The notes: generated by a model not told the origin, from the sequence alone. A stretch of DNA of 64,000 bases from [Eubacterium] eligens ATCC 27750 (GCF_000146185.1 NC_012778.1:1557001-1621000); one strand, 5' to 3'. Numbered from the stretch's first letter, positions 26,235-36,277 are shown. A program made the numbers and translations.

Positions 26235-28790
26235 TTACTGAAGACCGGGATCGCTCCCCAGAGGAGTAATTCCGTTTTCTTTAAGCATTTCATTTATTTC
26301 ATAAATTGAATTCTCTGCACAGGCTCCCATTACGCATTGATAAACGTATCCTTCGCCCTTCAATGAATTTAATTTAAAGTCAGTTTTACCAAGAAACATT
26401 TCAGCCTCCGGCAGTGGCAGCTTTAGTCCTACGCATAACGCCAGAACTGTCTGTACAGATGTTGGATACGCTTCATCATTTCTCAAACGCTGGATGGTCT
26501 TTTCTCCTACGAGCGAACGGTCTGCTAACTGTTTATTCGAGAGCTTTCTTTCTTTTTGTAAAGCTACCAGCGTTTCGGCAAAGGAACCGGGATATTTTCG
26601 CAGGGCTTCTGACCGACGCTTGGCGTTCTGAATCTGGTCGAGTAGCGTTCGGTTATGCGTGTTTAGTTCAAAGGAATACTCAACCTGATTTTCAACAGGA
26701 GCGGCGTTCCGCATGAACTGCGTGTAATACTTCGCCCCTTGATATTTCGATTGATAGCTATACCCCTTCGAGAAAACAACGCAACACTCATCCATGTGTG
26801 TGAGTGCATATTCTGACAGTGTCACATTTCCGGCTTGATTCCTCACTATATATTTCTCATTGTTGAGAACGAGGTGACGATCTGTAAAAACAAACTGACC
26901 GCTGTCAATTAGTTTCTTAAACTCGCGGTCGAAACAGTAAGCCTTAAACAAATCGGCATAAGGAATAGTGAATGTCTGATTCTTACCCAAGGCACCTGCT
27001 TCAAATGAATATCCACGAACATACTGACCATCCACAAACGGATATGCACCTTCGGCTTTGGAATACCCCAGATCCATCAAACGAACCTTTACGGCCTGTC
27101 TTGACACATCGAACAGCTCCGCCATTTCATCAATGACATTCTCATAGGCTGCAATGCTCGCATCATCAATCCCGCCATAAGCTGCAAGAAGCTGATTTGC
27201 CTTCAAGCACGTCGTTTTCGCAGGCATCAAGATTCTCGGAGCAACGCCTTTGGCTTGCCACTCCATCCAGTCTACAGCCTTCCATTTATCTGAATCAGTT
27301 GTGTTTGCAGCTATTTGGCACTGGATAGCTCTTCCAAGATTATCGTTAGCACCTATCATTTTCATCAACACATGATATGGCTGATGACGATACCAGTGAA
27401 AACACTCATGTGCCAGCGTAGTGCGCTTTGTTCCTACAGATCTCTCATAGGAAACACGCTGATCAAGGTATACGGTTCCGCGTTTAGCATTGCGAATTGT
27501 AATCTTCCTGTGCTTATCGAGAACATTCACGTTATCAAATATGATTGTCCCAAAATAAGTAAGATCATCCGATAGAGGTACATCCTCGATAACATGTAGC
27601 TTCATATCGCTGGCTATCGTCTCGATTGGAACCCTCATCGGTTTATCCAACGCATCCGGACAATACCTTGTCAGGAACTTCTCCGCCTCGTCTTCAAACT
27701 GGTCGCTAGAGATAATAGGTACCAGCTCTCCGGACAGGCGGTCATTATCAGATTCCTCTTGCATCTCACAGTTACCAACAGACATGATTCGGAACCCGCT
27801 CATATCAATACCAAGAGTGACCTGACAATGAATCTTAAGCCAGCGCTCATTAAAATATCCCTTGTGAGAAGCGGACGGCATTTCGACATCGCATGATGCA
27901 ATTACATCGAATGCAATCACGCCATCTTCTGGCTGTTCAATATGGATAACATTCTCGATTTCCATATCAACGATCGACAGCCTTTTCGTGTCACCAGAAC
28001 GTTCCTCTTGAATATAAGCTATGGCTGCGTCCCGTATATCGTCATAACGAGATTGGTCGATCAGTTTCTGCAGTGGACTTTCATCCTGTGCTTCATAGTA
28101 GTCCAACCTGCTGTCATTGAGTTCTTTACGAATTTCGCGCCAATTAGGCATGCACTTATCCATGTGTGCGATAAATGTAGCGTCATGCTTTCTTGTGATT
28201 AAATGTGTAAGCTCATGTAAAATAATATAGTCAAGGCAGGCATACGGTTTCTGGGCGAGCTGTAGGTTGAACCACAGCTTCTTTTTGCCTGTACTGCAGG
28301 CACCCCATTTTGTAACCATATATTTTGTTTGCCAAGAATCACATTTAAGTCCTGTCTGCGCTTCCCACTTAGGCAGACGCTTTTCTATTTCTTCCTTCAG
28401 AATCTTTCGATATTCTTCTTTCACATAAGCATCTCGCTGTTTCACGGTACTCTTAGCACTCATGGATAGAATAATATTTTGATTCTGAATCTCGAAGCGG
28501 TTCTTTTGATTGTCAGGCTTAAAGACAAGAAAGTACTGCTTTCCCCATATATACATCGTCTCACCTGAAACATACTGCCGCTTTGATGCTCTTGGCTGAT
28601 CCTGAAATTGCGCGATAGCCCTCTTGATAAAGCCCAGCTGAGTTCTGACATAAGCCTCTATAGCTTTATCGTCCACGGATAAGGGCGCAGAAATTACCAC
28701 ATGTCCATCCGGCGGCTTCACCTGAAGGTGCATATTTTTTATATTCTTTTTTTGCACATCAATTGGGATACCGGAAATGACAATGCGCAT
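26235..28790 (-). CDS. Double metalloprotease-HTH fusion (YgjP-like, ImmA/IrrE-like, XRE)
   Basis: An 851-residue fusion. Residues about 1-235 are a YgjP/DUF45-type zinc peptidase domain with TKWGACS at 160-166, HELTHL at 192-197 and KHDATFIAHM as the third-ligand helix. Residues about 365-560 resemble ImmA/IrrE peptidases, with HECFHW at 461-466 and, downstream, EWQAKGVAPRILMP, which supplies the third ligand. Near the C-terminus (about 740-810) is an XRE-like helix-turn-helix (LSNKQLADRS...EKTIQRLRNDE). ImmA/IrrE enzymes cleave repressors. The start overlaps the hsdR stop by one base (TAATG), so it is translated with the restriction subunit. Function in the locus is unknown: repressor cleavage on infection or subunit turnover are possibilities. 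Confidence 0.85.
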   Translation of the reverse strand: MRIVISGIPIDVQKKNIKNMHLQVKPPDGHVVISAPLSVDDKAIEAYVRTQLGFIKRAIAQFQDQPRASKRQYVSGETMYIWGKQYFLVFKPDNQKNRFEIQNQNIILSMSAKSTVKQRDAYVKEEYRKILKEEIEKRLPKWEAQTGLKCDSWQTKYMVTKWGACSTGKKKLWFNLQLAQKPYACLDYIILHELTHLITRKHDATFIAHMDKCMPNWREIRKELNDSRLDYYEAQDESPLQKLIDQSRYDDIRDAAIAYIQEERSGDTKRLSIVDMEIENVIHIEQPEDGVIAFDVIASCDVEMPSASHKGYFNERWLKIHCQVTLGIDMSGFRIMSVGNCEMQEESDNDRLSGELVPIISSDQFEDEAEKFLTRYCPDALDKPMRVPIETIASDMKLHVIEDVPLSDDLTYFGTIIFDNVNVLDKHRKITIRNAKRGTVYLDQRVSYERSVGTKRTTLAHECFHWYRHQPYHVLMKMIGANDNLGRAIQCQIAANTTDSDKWKAVDWMEWQAKGVAPRILMPAKTTCLKANQLLAAYGGIDDASIAAYENVIDEMAELFDVSRQAVKVRLMDLGYSKAEGAYPFVDGQYVRGYSFEAGALGKNQTFTIPYADLFKAYCFDREFKKLIDSGQFVFTDRHLVLNNEKYIVRNQAGNVTLSEYALTHMDECCVVFSKGYSYQSKYQGAKYYTQFMRNAAPVENQVEYSFELNTHNRTLLDQIQNAKRRSEALRKYPGSFAETLVALQKERKLSNKQLADRSLVGEKTIQRLRNDEAYPTSVQTVLALCVGLKLPLPEAEMFLGKTDFKLNSLKGEGYVYQCVMGACAENSIYEINEMLKENGITPLGSDPGLQ

Positions 28791-31700
28791 TAAAACTCCT
28801 CCTGCTTCTCAATGATCTTATAGATGCGCTCCACTTCAGAGTCATCACCCAAAATCTCATAGAGTGCTTTCTTTATTCTTCGTATTACTACCTGATTATC
28901 TCTGAACCCAAACAGTGCCTGCTTTTTCACAGCTTTGTGGATTCTGATAGCAAGTTTCTCATCTTCTCCAGTGTTATCATAAATAGCCATGAGGGCCTTA
29001 CTCTTGCGGATACTTTCCGGATATTTGTCGTTATCCTCTGGGCAATCAACATCCTTGGCCAGCTTTATATATTTCTCAAGCATCTCAGCGTAGTCAAGAA
29101 CTCCTTGCTTACGCTCTTCAATGAGCTTATCAAGGATTTCTGACATCTTTGCGTAATAGCGTGGATTGACTGTGACCTTTTCGATAACCTTCTTACGGAT
29201 GTTATTCTCGATTGCCTCTGCTGCACCTTCCTTGTGGCCGCTATCGCCTTCACCGGTAAGTGTCTCACCCTGCTTTGCTACGAAATCCAATAGGGTAAGA
29301 TCATCAAAATCACCAATCTTCTCTGCATCCGCTGCCGTGATATAGTTATCGATCATCTTTCTCATATCAGGTTCATATGCCTTCAAATCGAGAAAGTCAC
29401 CACTGACCGTACCGATGGTTTTCTTCAACTCGATGTAGAAAGTGACCTTCTTATCATATTCATTCAATTTGCCAGATGAGATGTCATCAATCAGATATGG
29501 TTTTGCTTCTGCGAAGGCTCTGACAAGACTGCTCACAAGACGATAGAGTTTTTCTCTCAGGCGTGCATAAATCTCGTCGCTCTCCTCAGACTGTCCAGAT
29601 ACGCCACAGAAATAATGGATGTACTGGATCTCTCCACGTGGTTCCTCGACGCCTTCACAGAGTTCCTCGACAGCATCATACACTTCCTCAAAATAGGATA
29701 CCGTAGCATCATGGCGATCTTTGACAAGTCCTTTTACATCCTCCGGATCATATCCTTCAAAAGCGCCGGAAGTATAGTCCTTCATTGCGGTCTGGAGCTG
29801 TCCAAACAACTGCTTGTAATCCACGATATAGCCAAAATCCTTCGTATCATCATCAAGACGATTGACTCGGCAGATTGCCTGAAAAAGGCCGTGGTCTTGC
29901 ATTCTCTTGTCAATGTATAGATACGTGCAAGGAGGTGCGTCAAACCCGGTGAGAAGCTTGTCCACGACGATGAGGAGCTTCATATTCGCAGGCTCCTCTA
30001 CGAATTTGCGCTTTGCTTCCTTTTCAAATTTCTCCACCTTGACTTGAACCGATCCCGCATTCGGAAGATCAGATGGATCAAGTCCCAGCATCTTCAGATA
30101 TGTCTCGTATTTAAGGAAAGTTTCTGTATCATCCTCGTCGCTGACGGTGTCAGTTCGCAATTCTCCCTTATTCGGTGTATAGGAAGATACGATGGCGCAC
30201 TTCTTAAAGCCCATCTGCTGGAAAATTTCGTAATACTTACAGGCCGTAGGAATACCATCGGCTACAAGAATCGCATTGCCGTTTCCATCCATCAGACGCG
30301 GCTTCATATTAAAGTCCTGAATGATATCCCATGCCACCTTTTCAAGACGCGAGCGGGAGCTATACACCTTCTGCATCGTGCCCCACTTCTCCTTGAGCTT
30401 TGCCTTTGCACGAGAGGAAAGCCCTCTGGTCTTTACGTCGAACCACTGGTCAACACGATCCTGTGAAGACAAATCCTGTGGAACATCGCGGTATTCATAA
30501 CGAAGATCCAGAACGACACCGTCGGCCACGCCTTCGTTATACTTGTAAGCGTGGATATATGTACCGAAAACCTCAATACTGATCTTCTTATCCCTTTTCA
30601 GCAGTGGAGTGCCCGTAAAGCCTATAAATACAGCATTCGGCATGATGGTCTTCATCGCCGTATGAAGCTTACCAGACTGTGTTCTGTGACATTCGTCAAC
30701 AAACACCACAAGATTTCCTTTTGCCTCGAAATTGGCAGGGAGGGACGCTTTCAGCTCTTCTATGTACTTGTCATAGTCATTCTCTGTCGCTTCACCACCA
30801 CGACGTCCAAACTTATGTACCAGCGAGCAAATCAGCGAATCATCATATACATTCAGGCGATTCAGCAAATCTTTACCGCTCTTGGTACGAGCAATATTCT
30901 CATCCACACCAGTGAATGTTTTTTCTATTTGCTCATCAAGCTCATCTCGGTCTGTCACGATAAGGACACGAGCATTAAGCTCCGCCCAATGTGTCAGAAT
31001 CCATTTTGCAAGCCATACCATTGTCAGCGTTTTGCCAGAACCCTGTGTATGCCAAAGAATACCACCCATCGGTTTATCCGGATCTCTGTTTGGATTGTGA
31101 AGCTCCGTTCTCAGATTAGTAAGCCTCTGCTGGGTACGCTTGATGCCAAAATACTGATTGTACCGGCATACTTTTTTGATGCCTTTATCAAATACAACAA
31201 AATTCATGATAAGGTCGATAAAACGTTCCTTATCGAACATGGCATATATCTGCTTCAGGAGTTTGTTCTCTATGCCTTCGCAGGTTTTACTGATACGAAC
31301 ATCTACCGGATCACGTTCTTCCTCATGTTCTTTGAAACCGTCATCCTTCCATTCCATGTAGAACTTCTCCCCAGTCAGGAGTGTTCCATAGCGCAGTCCT
31401 TCAGATTCGTTTCCTGCCATGCAGAACTGTATCGTGGTAAAAAAGCTCTGTATGAATGAATTCTTTTGGTTTGTCAGATTCTGGCGAATACCCTCGGATA
31501 CAGAGACGCCGCTTCGTTTCAGCTCTATAACTGCCACTGCTATACCATTCAAATAAACAACAAGATCCGGCCTCTTTTCCGATTGCTCAACGACCGTCAC
31601 TTCCTCAGCGATGGCAAAGTCATTATTCAATGGATTAGCCTCATCAATAAGCTCTACTGTCACCGGAGATTTTTCTGGACTCTCGCTGACAGGAATGCCG

Positions 31701-31969
31701 TACTTCAAGCGTGAGTACACAGTCTTATTAGCATCATAAACTCCACGCGAAAGATTCCCGGCTTCCTGCTGAAGCTGCATAATAGCAGCATCAATCAGCT
31801 TGTCTGCATAGCCCTTCAGTCGAAGGTACTGGCGCAGACGATCTTCCTTGATGTTCTTATTCGGATAATCTGACAGGTTACCAATATACTGGTAGCCCAA
31901 GATCTCCGGTTCTTTAAAGAAACGGATCACTCTTTCCTGTGTTTTAATTTCGGCATCACCAATACTCAT
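28790..31969 (-). CDS. hsdR: Type I restriction enzyme, R subunit
   Basis: A 1059-residue HsdR: N-terminal nuclease core with RPDLVVYLNG followed by AVIELKRSG (PD-E-x-K type, about 130-155), then the SF2 translocase with Walker A TQGSGKT, DECH box VDECHRTQSG, motif III GFTGTPL and motif VI QAICRVNR, and a helical C-terminal region that binds the methylase. The full length and intact motifs indicate a working subunit that translocates and cuts unmodified DNA. It follows hsdS by 15 bp and overlaps the metalloprotease fusion by one base. Confidence 0.96.
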   Translation of the reverse strand: MSIGDAEIKTQERVIRFFKEPEILGYQYIGNLSDYPNKNIKEDRLRQYLRLKGYADKLIDAAIMQLQQEAGNLSRGVYDANKTVYSRLKYGIPVSESPEKSPVTVELIDEANPLNNDFAIAEEVTVVEQSEKRPDLVVYLNGIAVAVIELKRSGVSVSEGIRQNLTNQKNSFIQSFFTTIQFCMAGNESEGLRYGTLLTGEKFYMEWKDDGFKEHEEERDPVDVRISKTCEGIENKLLKQIYAMFDKERFIDLIMNFVVFDKGIKKVCRYNQYFGIKRTQQRLTNLRTELHNPNRDPDKPMGGILWHTQGSGKTLTMVWLAKWILTHWAELNARVLIVTDRDELDEQIEKTFTGVDENIARTKSGKDLLNRLNVYDDSLICSLVHKFGRRGGEATENDYDKYIEELKASLPANFEAKGNLVVFVDECHRTQSGKLHTAMKTIMPNAVFIGFTGTPLLKRDKKISIEVFGTYIHAYKYNEGVADGVVLDLRYEYRDVPQDLSSQDRVDQWFDVKTRGLSSRAKAKLKEKWGTMQKVYSSRSRLEKVAWDIIQDFNMKPRLMDGNGNAILVADGIPTACKYYEIFQQMGFKKCAIVSSYTPNKGELRTDTVSDEDDTETFLKYETYLKMLGLDPSDLPNAGSVQVKVEKFEKEAKRKFVEEPANMKLLIVVDKLLTGFDAPPCTYLYIDKRMQDHGLFQAICRVNRLDDDTKDFGYIVDYKQLFGQLQTAMKDYTSGAFEGYDPEDVKGLVKDRHDATVSYFEEVYDAVEELCEGVEEPRGEIQYIHYFCGVSGQSEESDEIYARLREKLYRLVSSLVRAFAEAKPYLIDDISSGKLNEYDKKVTFYIELKKTIGTVSGDFLDLKAYEPDMRKMIDNYITAADAEKIGDFDDLTLLDFVAKQGETLTGEGDSGHKEGAAEAIENNIRKKVIEKVTVNPRYYAKMSEILDKLIEERKQGVLDYAEMLEKYIKLAKDVDCPEDNDKYPESIRKSKALMAIYDNTGEDEKLAIRIHKAVKKQALFGFRDNQVVIRRIKKALYEILGDDSEVERIYKIIEKQEEF

Positions 31970-31984
31970 CTGACAGGCACCTCC

Positions 31985-33235
31985 TTACACTAACCTGACC
32001 TTGCCGGTCAGCAATTCGTCCATCATACCTTGTTTGATTTTTTGATACTTATCTAATTTTTCTTCAAGGACTTCGATTTCATCATTCATATCCGTTAAAA
32101 CTTTGATAATAGCTTCTCTCTCTGACTTTGCAGGCATCTTGATTTCGAGTTTTCGGACATCAGCTACCGTCAAATTATGCTGTGCTCCAACTTTTTCATT
32201 GGAGAAAATCTGCTCTTGTCCGTCCTTGCTAGACAAATACAGCATGCACCAACTTGCCAATTCAGGCTCATACAGTTTTGCAATACCAACCGCTCCTCCA
32301 GCGAACGAAGTCTGCTCATTATCAAAGATTGCAACGTTTCCTATGCGCCCTGAAATTGATATCAGTAGACACACCTCATTCAGAAGGATCCTGGGATACT
32401 TTTCTGCTACATCATAGGGAATGAAAAAGTCTGTATTGTAATTGATATCAAACGCCTCAAAATCCTTATTTTGAATGAATGGGATGGTTCCAATTTGTGG
32501 TGTAGTCACAAGCGACGGCTTAATCTCTGCGCTATAATCAAATCCTGTTTGCTTTGTCACTATATAGCAGAGCCGATCTAGAGTCGTCACTCTCCAGTTT
32601 CCATCAAATCCACTTAATCGTTTCTTTCCAGTTACAAGCATTTGCATTGTTCCTTGGCGAATATCTTTTTTCTTACGAATAATTTTTTTCAAATCTATAA
32701 TTAGTGTATCTATATCCGATAAAACTTCTGCTATTGATTTTTGTTCAGATATCCTTGGACAAGGTAGAACTACTTTTGAAACTTTCTCCTTATTTAGGTT
32801 CTGAACACTGCTCCCAGCTGCCATTGCAACATACTGTTTCATTGTCAAACCCGAACTAAGCGCATAATACAAATAGTCTCTATCAAAGACTCTGTCATAT
32901 TTTTGAATGACGAGCCAACCATCATGAATGCAACCCTCGATATTCATGATATATGGACGTCCATAGCTCATCGAATTAGAGAGAATAAGATCACCTCTGA
33001 ATACCATTCTAGAACATGAAACTCCCTCTGGTACGATTTTTTCTTCAGTTGATTTTATGAATTTATCTTCCTCACCTACGTCGCCAATTTTTATCCAATT
33101 AACACCTTGATCACTTGTCGTCAAAAATGCTTGAATAGGTCTTGGTGAGCCGCCTCTAAAAATCTGTGCATAATTTCCTAACGTGATTACACTCCAATCA
33201 TCAGGAATATATGTTCTTAAAATTGCATTTACCAT
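31985..33235 (-). CDS. hsdS: Type I restriction-modification specificity subunit
   Basis: A 416-residue HsdS with the usual two target-recognition domains and two conserved helical spacers: TRD1 about 10-165 followed by the repeat PRISEQKSIAEVLSDID, TRD2 about 215-365 followed by MPAKSEREAIIKVLTDMND. The two spacer helices end in similar GTMQMLVTGK and GMMDELLTGK segments. It recognises a bipartite sequence that cannot be deduced here. It overlaps hsdM by 7 bp. No extra hsdS copies, inverted repeats or invertase genes for phase variation were seen nearby. Confidence 0.95.
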   Translation of the reverse strand: MVNAILRTYIPDDWSVITLGNYAQIFRGGSPRPIQAFLTTSDQGVNWIKIGDVGEEDKFIKSTEEKIVPEGVSCSRMVFRGDLILSNSMSYGRPYIMNIEGCIHDGWLVIQKYDRVFDRDYLYYALSSGLTMKQYVAMAAGSSVQNLNKEKVSKVVLPCPRISEQKSIAEVLSDIDTLIIDLKKIIRKKKDIRQGTMQMLVTGKKRLSGFDGNWRVTTLDRLCYIVTKQTGFDYSAEIKPSLVTTPQIGTIPFIQNKDFEAFDINYNTDFFIPYDVAEKYPRILLNEVCLLISISGRIGNVAIFDNEQTSFAGGAVGIAKLYEPELASWCMLYLSSKDGQEQIFSNEKVGAQHNLTVADVRKLEIKMPAKSEREAIIKVLTDMNDEIEVLEEKLDKYQKIKQGMMDELLTGKVRLV

Positions 33236-35907
33236 TTGAATCCCATCCTTTCAAGATGAGACTTTACCTTTGCCTCATATTCAGTAGTGACTTTGTCAAG
33301 CTCCGGCAGTGTATCCTCGTATCTCTCAGAAAGTTCAATAATCCTACTCGTCAAACGATGGGAAATCGCAGTATACAAATCACTGATTCCAAAGAAAATG
33401 CTATCAAACCACTTTTTGTTCACAAGCAGATCTAGAATTTCGTTATCTGTAAATTTTTCATATCTTGCCCGGCACTTTTCATCCAGAGCCTTGTTCAGCT
33501 CTTTGACAACCTTATTGTAATCTGACACCTTGCCACAAAGATCTAAAGCTGCCTTCAACTGGTTTACGTCATCCTGCAAGCTCTCAGGTATGCATTCTTC
33601 TGTACGAATAATACGTAACCGATAGTCAATAGAGCTCTTTGTAATTTTTCCATTTTCGTTGACTGCACTCTTGCAAAGCGGATGCCCCACAAGATACGCT
33701 TCCAGCCGCTTCTTTGTATTGACAAACTGGAGATCCATGCGGATCACTTCGAGCTCTATGGTTTCTTCTGTTTCAATCGTGCTTGTCAACTCAACTATTT
33801 TGGCTTCGATATCCTTCGCTTTAACTTTCCCGTTCTCAACCACATCAGCAAGAGCAGATTCTTCGTCCGCACTTTCAATCAGATCAGAAAGCCGAACTTC
33901 CGTCTCGTCAATAATGCTCTCGGCTTCTTCTATGGCATTCTTCTCTTCACGGAAAAAGGCATCTACTACAATAGATTTCGGGAGCAAACGACCTTCCCAT
34001 CCGATGACCTTCATTTCACCCTTATTCTTTCCCTGCGTAATCTCTTCCTCGATATTGTCTGTCGCTCTGGCGTTGGTGTAGCCATCCGATTCGCTTATGA
34101 TAAGCGACACATCATCGTTCATGACCTCATTCCAATAGGCCAGCAACACCTGATATACATCATATTTGTCAATCAGTGTCAGGTGTTCAAATTCGGCAAT
34201 GATATCTTTAGCAAGACTTACAATCAGCTCTCTTGCAACCACTTCTTCATTAAGGGCAGAAAGAACCGGATATTCTTTTGCCTTCCATGCAGCAAATGCC
34301 TCATCGAGTTTCTCACCATACTTCGAGAATTCAGTATTTTTATATATCGTTTGTCGAATACTTTCGTGCTCAACATTCAAGCTGTAGTATTTTTCGCTAA
34401 TAGCTGACAGCAGCTCTGATTTCAGCGAAGGAAATACTTTCCAGTATTTAGATAGACCATCGATGTCAATCGCAGGAATGCCGCCATGAATATGGGCATA
34501 AATATCCTGAATATCCTCCGGATCTGTGGAGTCAATATATCGGGTGATGTTCAGGTTATACTCATTCTTCTTTTCAATTTCATCATTGGGTACGAAACGC
34601 GCATACTTAGGATCTGTAGTAATCTGCTCATTAAAGGTAGTAATGATTCTGTAGATATCGCGTTCTCTCAAACGATTCTTATTGCCATCCTTAACATACC
34701 CACGGCTAGCATCAATCATAAAGATGCCCTGTCGGTTTGCAGCACCTTCTTTATCAATCACGAGTACACATGCAGCTATTCCAGTGCCATAAAACAAGTT
34801 TGCCGGAAGGCTAATAATGCCCTTGATCCAATGTTTCTTTATAATAGTTTCTCTGATGGTAGCCTCTGCATTTCCACGGAAGAGGACTCCATGAGGCAAA
34901 ATAACCGCAGCCTTACCATTTGACTTTAGAGTTTTAAGAATATGCATAAGCCAAGCATAGTCTCCGTTCTTTTCCGGAGGCATATCCCCATAGCCCTCAA
35001 ACCGACCATATTCTTTACCGGCAATTCCATCGCGCCAGTTTTTCATGGAAAAAGGCGGATTTGCCACTATGTAATCAAAACGCTCAAGTACGGAGTTATC
35101 CGATTTATCCATATACTGCGGATTTGAGAATGTATTACCGCTCTTGATGATAATTTCAGCCTTACGGTGCAGAACAGCATTCATCTTAGCAAGACCAGCT
35201 GTTGTGCTTTCTTTTTCCTGACCATAACCCATAATTGGAAATGGCGCTGCATCGATAGCTCGAATCAACAAACTACCACTACCACAAGCCGGATCGCATA
35301 CCGTGGCGCTAGCATCCGTGCAGTGACTAATGCCTACTACATTAGCAAGAATTCTGGAAACCTCTGCAGGCGTATAGAATTGTCCCTTGCTCTTTCCGCT
35401 CTCTGTAGCGAATTTACGCATTAGATACTCGTAGGCATCGCCGATGATGTCATCACCTTCTGCCTTGTTTCGAGAGAAGTCAAGTTCCGGACGCTGGAAG
35501 ATAGAGATAAGATCAGTCAATTTATCGACCATTTCTTTACCGCTTCCCAGCTTCTTCTCATCATTGAAATGAGCAATATCAATAACACCCTTCAGGTCAG
35601 TGTTCTCGTCAGCAAGGCGAGCTATGATTTTATCCATGCCCTCGCCGATGTTCTTTTTTCCCTTCAGAGCAATAAAGTCGTCAAAAGAGCAGCCCGTTCG
35701 CTTCTCTGGATCTGGATCTTTATCATGTGCCTTATCAAAGACCTTAATGTCTTCATATGCTCCTTTATTCTTAAATTTATCAGTGACATACTTCATGAAT
35801 AAAAGTGTCAGGATATAGTCCTTATACTCTGAGGAATCCATACCTCCGCGAAGTTTATCACAGCTCGCCCACAGCGATGCATATAATTGCGTTTTCTTGA
35901 CAGCCAT
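33229..35907 (-). CDS. hsdM: Type I restriction-modification methyltransferase with long C-terminal extension
   Basis: An 892-residue N6-adenine methyltransferase subunit. The N-terminal helical HsdM domain (about 1-150) is followed by motif I DPACGSGSLL near 208 and the catalytic NPPF (ANPPFSMKNW) near 287. Usual HsdM proteins are about 500 residues. Here roughly 350 extra residues follow, predicted highly helical with acidic coiled-coil stretches (EEKNAIEEAESIIDE near 640). The extension is in frame and continuous. It may strengthen contact with HsdS/HsdR or carry an unknown function. It sits 47 bp after the small excisionase-like gene. Confidence 0.93.
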   Translation of the reverse strand: MAVKKTQLYASLWASCDKLRGGMDSSEYKDYILTLLFMKYVTDKFKNKGAYEDIKVFDKAHDKDPDPEKRTGCSFDDFIALKGKKNIGEGMDKIIARLADENTDLKGVIDIAHFNDEKKLGSGKEMVDKLTDLISIFQRPELDFSRNKAEGDDIIGDAYEYLMRKFATESGKSKGQFYTPAEVSRILANVVGISHCTDASATVCDPACGSGSLLIRAIDAAPFPIMGYGQEKESTTAGLAKMNAVLHRKAEIIIKSGNTFSNPQYMDKSDNSVLERFDYIVANPPFSMKNWRDGIAGKEYGRFEGYGDMPPEKNGDYAWLMHILKTLKSNGKAAVILPHGVLFRGNAEATIRETIIKKHWIKGIISLPANLFYGTGIAACVLVIDKEGAANRQGIFMIDASRGYVKDGNKNRLRERDIYRIITTFNEQITTDPKYARFVPNDEIEKKNEYNLNITRYIDSTDPEDIQDIYAHIHGGIPAIDIDGLSKYWKVFPSLKSELLSAISEKYYSLNVEHESIRQTIYKNTEFSKYGEKLDEAFAAWKAKEYPVLSALNEEVVARELIVSLAKDIIAEFEHLTLIDKYDVYQVLLAYWNEVMNDDVSLIISESDGYTNARATDNIEEEITQGKNKGEMKVIGWEGRLLPKSIVVDAFFREEKNAIEEAESIIDETEVRLSDLIESADEESALADVVENGKVKAKDIEAKIVELTSTIETEETIELEVIRMDLQFVNTKKRLEAYLVGHPLCKSAVNENGKITKSSIDYRLRIIRTEECIPESLQDDVNQLKAALDLCGKVSDYNKVVKELNKALDEKCRARYEKFTDNEILDLLVNKKWFDSIFFGISDLYTAISHRLTSRIIELSERYEDTLPELDKVTTEYEAKVKSHLERMGFKW

Positions 35908-35954
35908 CTTTGTCTGCTCCTTGTCTAATGATTTTCTTTGATTTTCCTCATGAA

Positions 35955-36149
35955 TCAGTCAGCGCTTTTACCGCTCTTAACCCATTCATCAAGTTCGGAA
36001 ATTTTAAACTTCCACTGTTTCCCGATTTTTTGAGCAGGCAAATCTTCTTTGCCATTTCTGATCCAGCTACGAAGAGTGACTGTTTTGATTCCTAAATATT
36101 CCGCAGCTTCATCTATGCCTATCCATTTGTCATTCATGATTTCTTCCAT
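35955..36149 (-). CDS. Small excisionase-like / MerR-type HTH protein
   Basis: A 64-residue protein with a single winged helix of the excisionase/HTH_17 type: IGIDEAAEYLGIKTVTLRSW, then KIGKQWKFKISELDEW. GAGGTG lies upstream of the ATG. It is the first gene of the restriction operon, under the promoter at 36194-36221. In type I loci this small protein is often a regulator delaying restriction. Because this is an integrated island it could alternatively be a captured excisionase; the position argues for regulation. Confidence 0.8.
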   Translation of the reverse strand: MEEIMNDKWIGIDEAAEYLGIKTVTLRSWIRNGKEDLPAQKIGKQWKFKISELDEWVKSGKSAD

Positions 36150-36193
36150 GCTCTCACCTCGTAATTTGAATCTGAATACAACCCATCTATTTT

Positions 36194-36221
36194 ATTATAA
36201 ATCATAAATATGTTTTTTCAA
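36194..36221 (-). promoter_or_regulatory. Sigma-A-type promoter of the restriction operon
   Basis: Minus-strand TTGAAA (complement 36216-36221), 16-base spacer, TATAAT (complement 36194-36199), about 45 bp upstream of the excisionase-like gene. It is the only good promoter I see for the 13.6-kb operon. Confidence 0.7.
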
Positions 36222-36277
36222 TAGTTTTCTGTTATTTGTTGATATTATTTTTTATTTGTGCGTTCTCAAATTTCCAT

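Noticed and set aside
30551..31459. Long plus-strand open frame (302 codons) opposite hsdR
   Set aside because: It is the antisense shadow of a conserved hsdR reading frame; no start signal and unusual composition.
31985..33235. Phase-variable hsdS inversion system
   Set aside because: Only one hsdS gene, no flanking inverted repeats or silent cassette, and no intact recombinase nearby.
33682..34407. Plus-strand open frame (241 codons) opposite hsdM
   Set aside because: Antisense shadow of the HsdM C-terminal extension, with no ribosome binding site or protein-like features.
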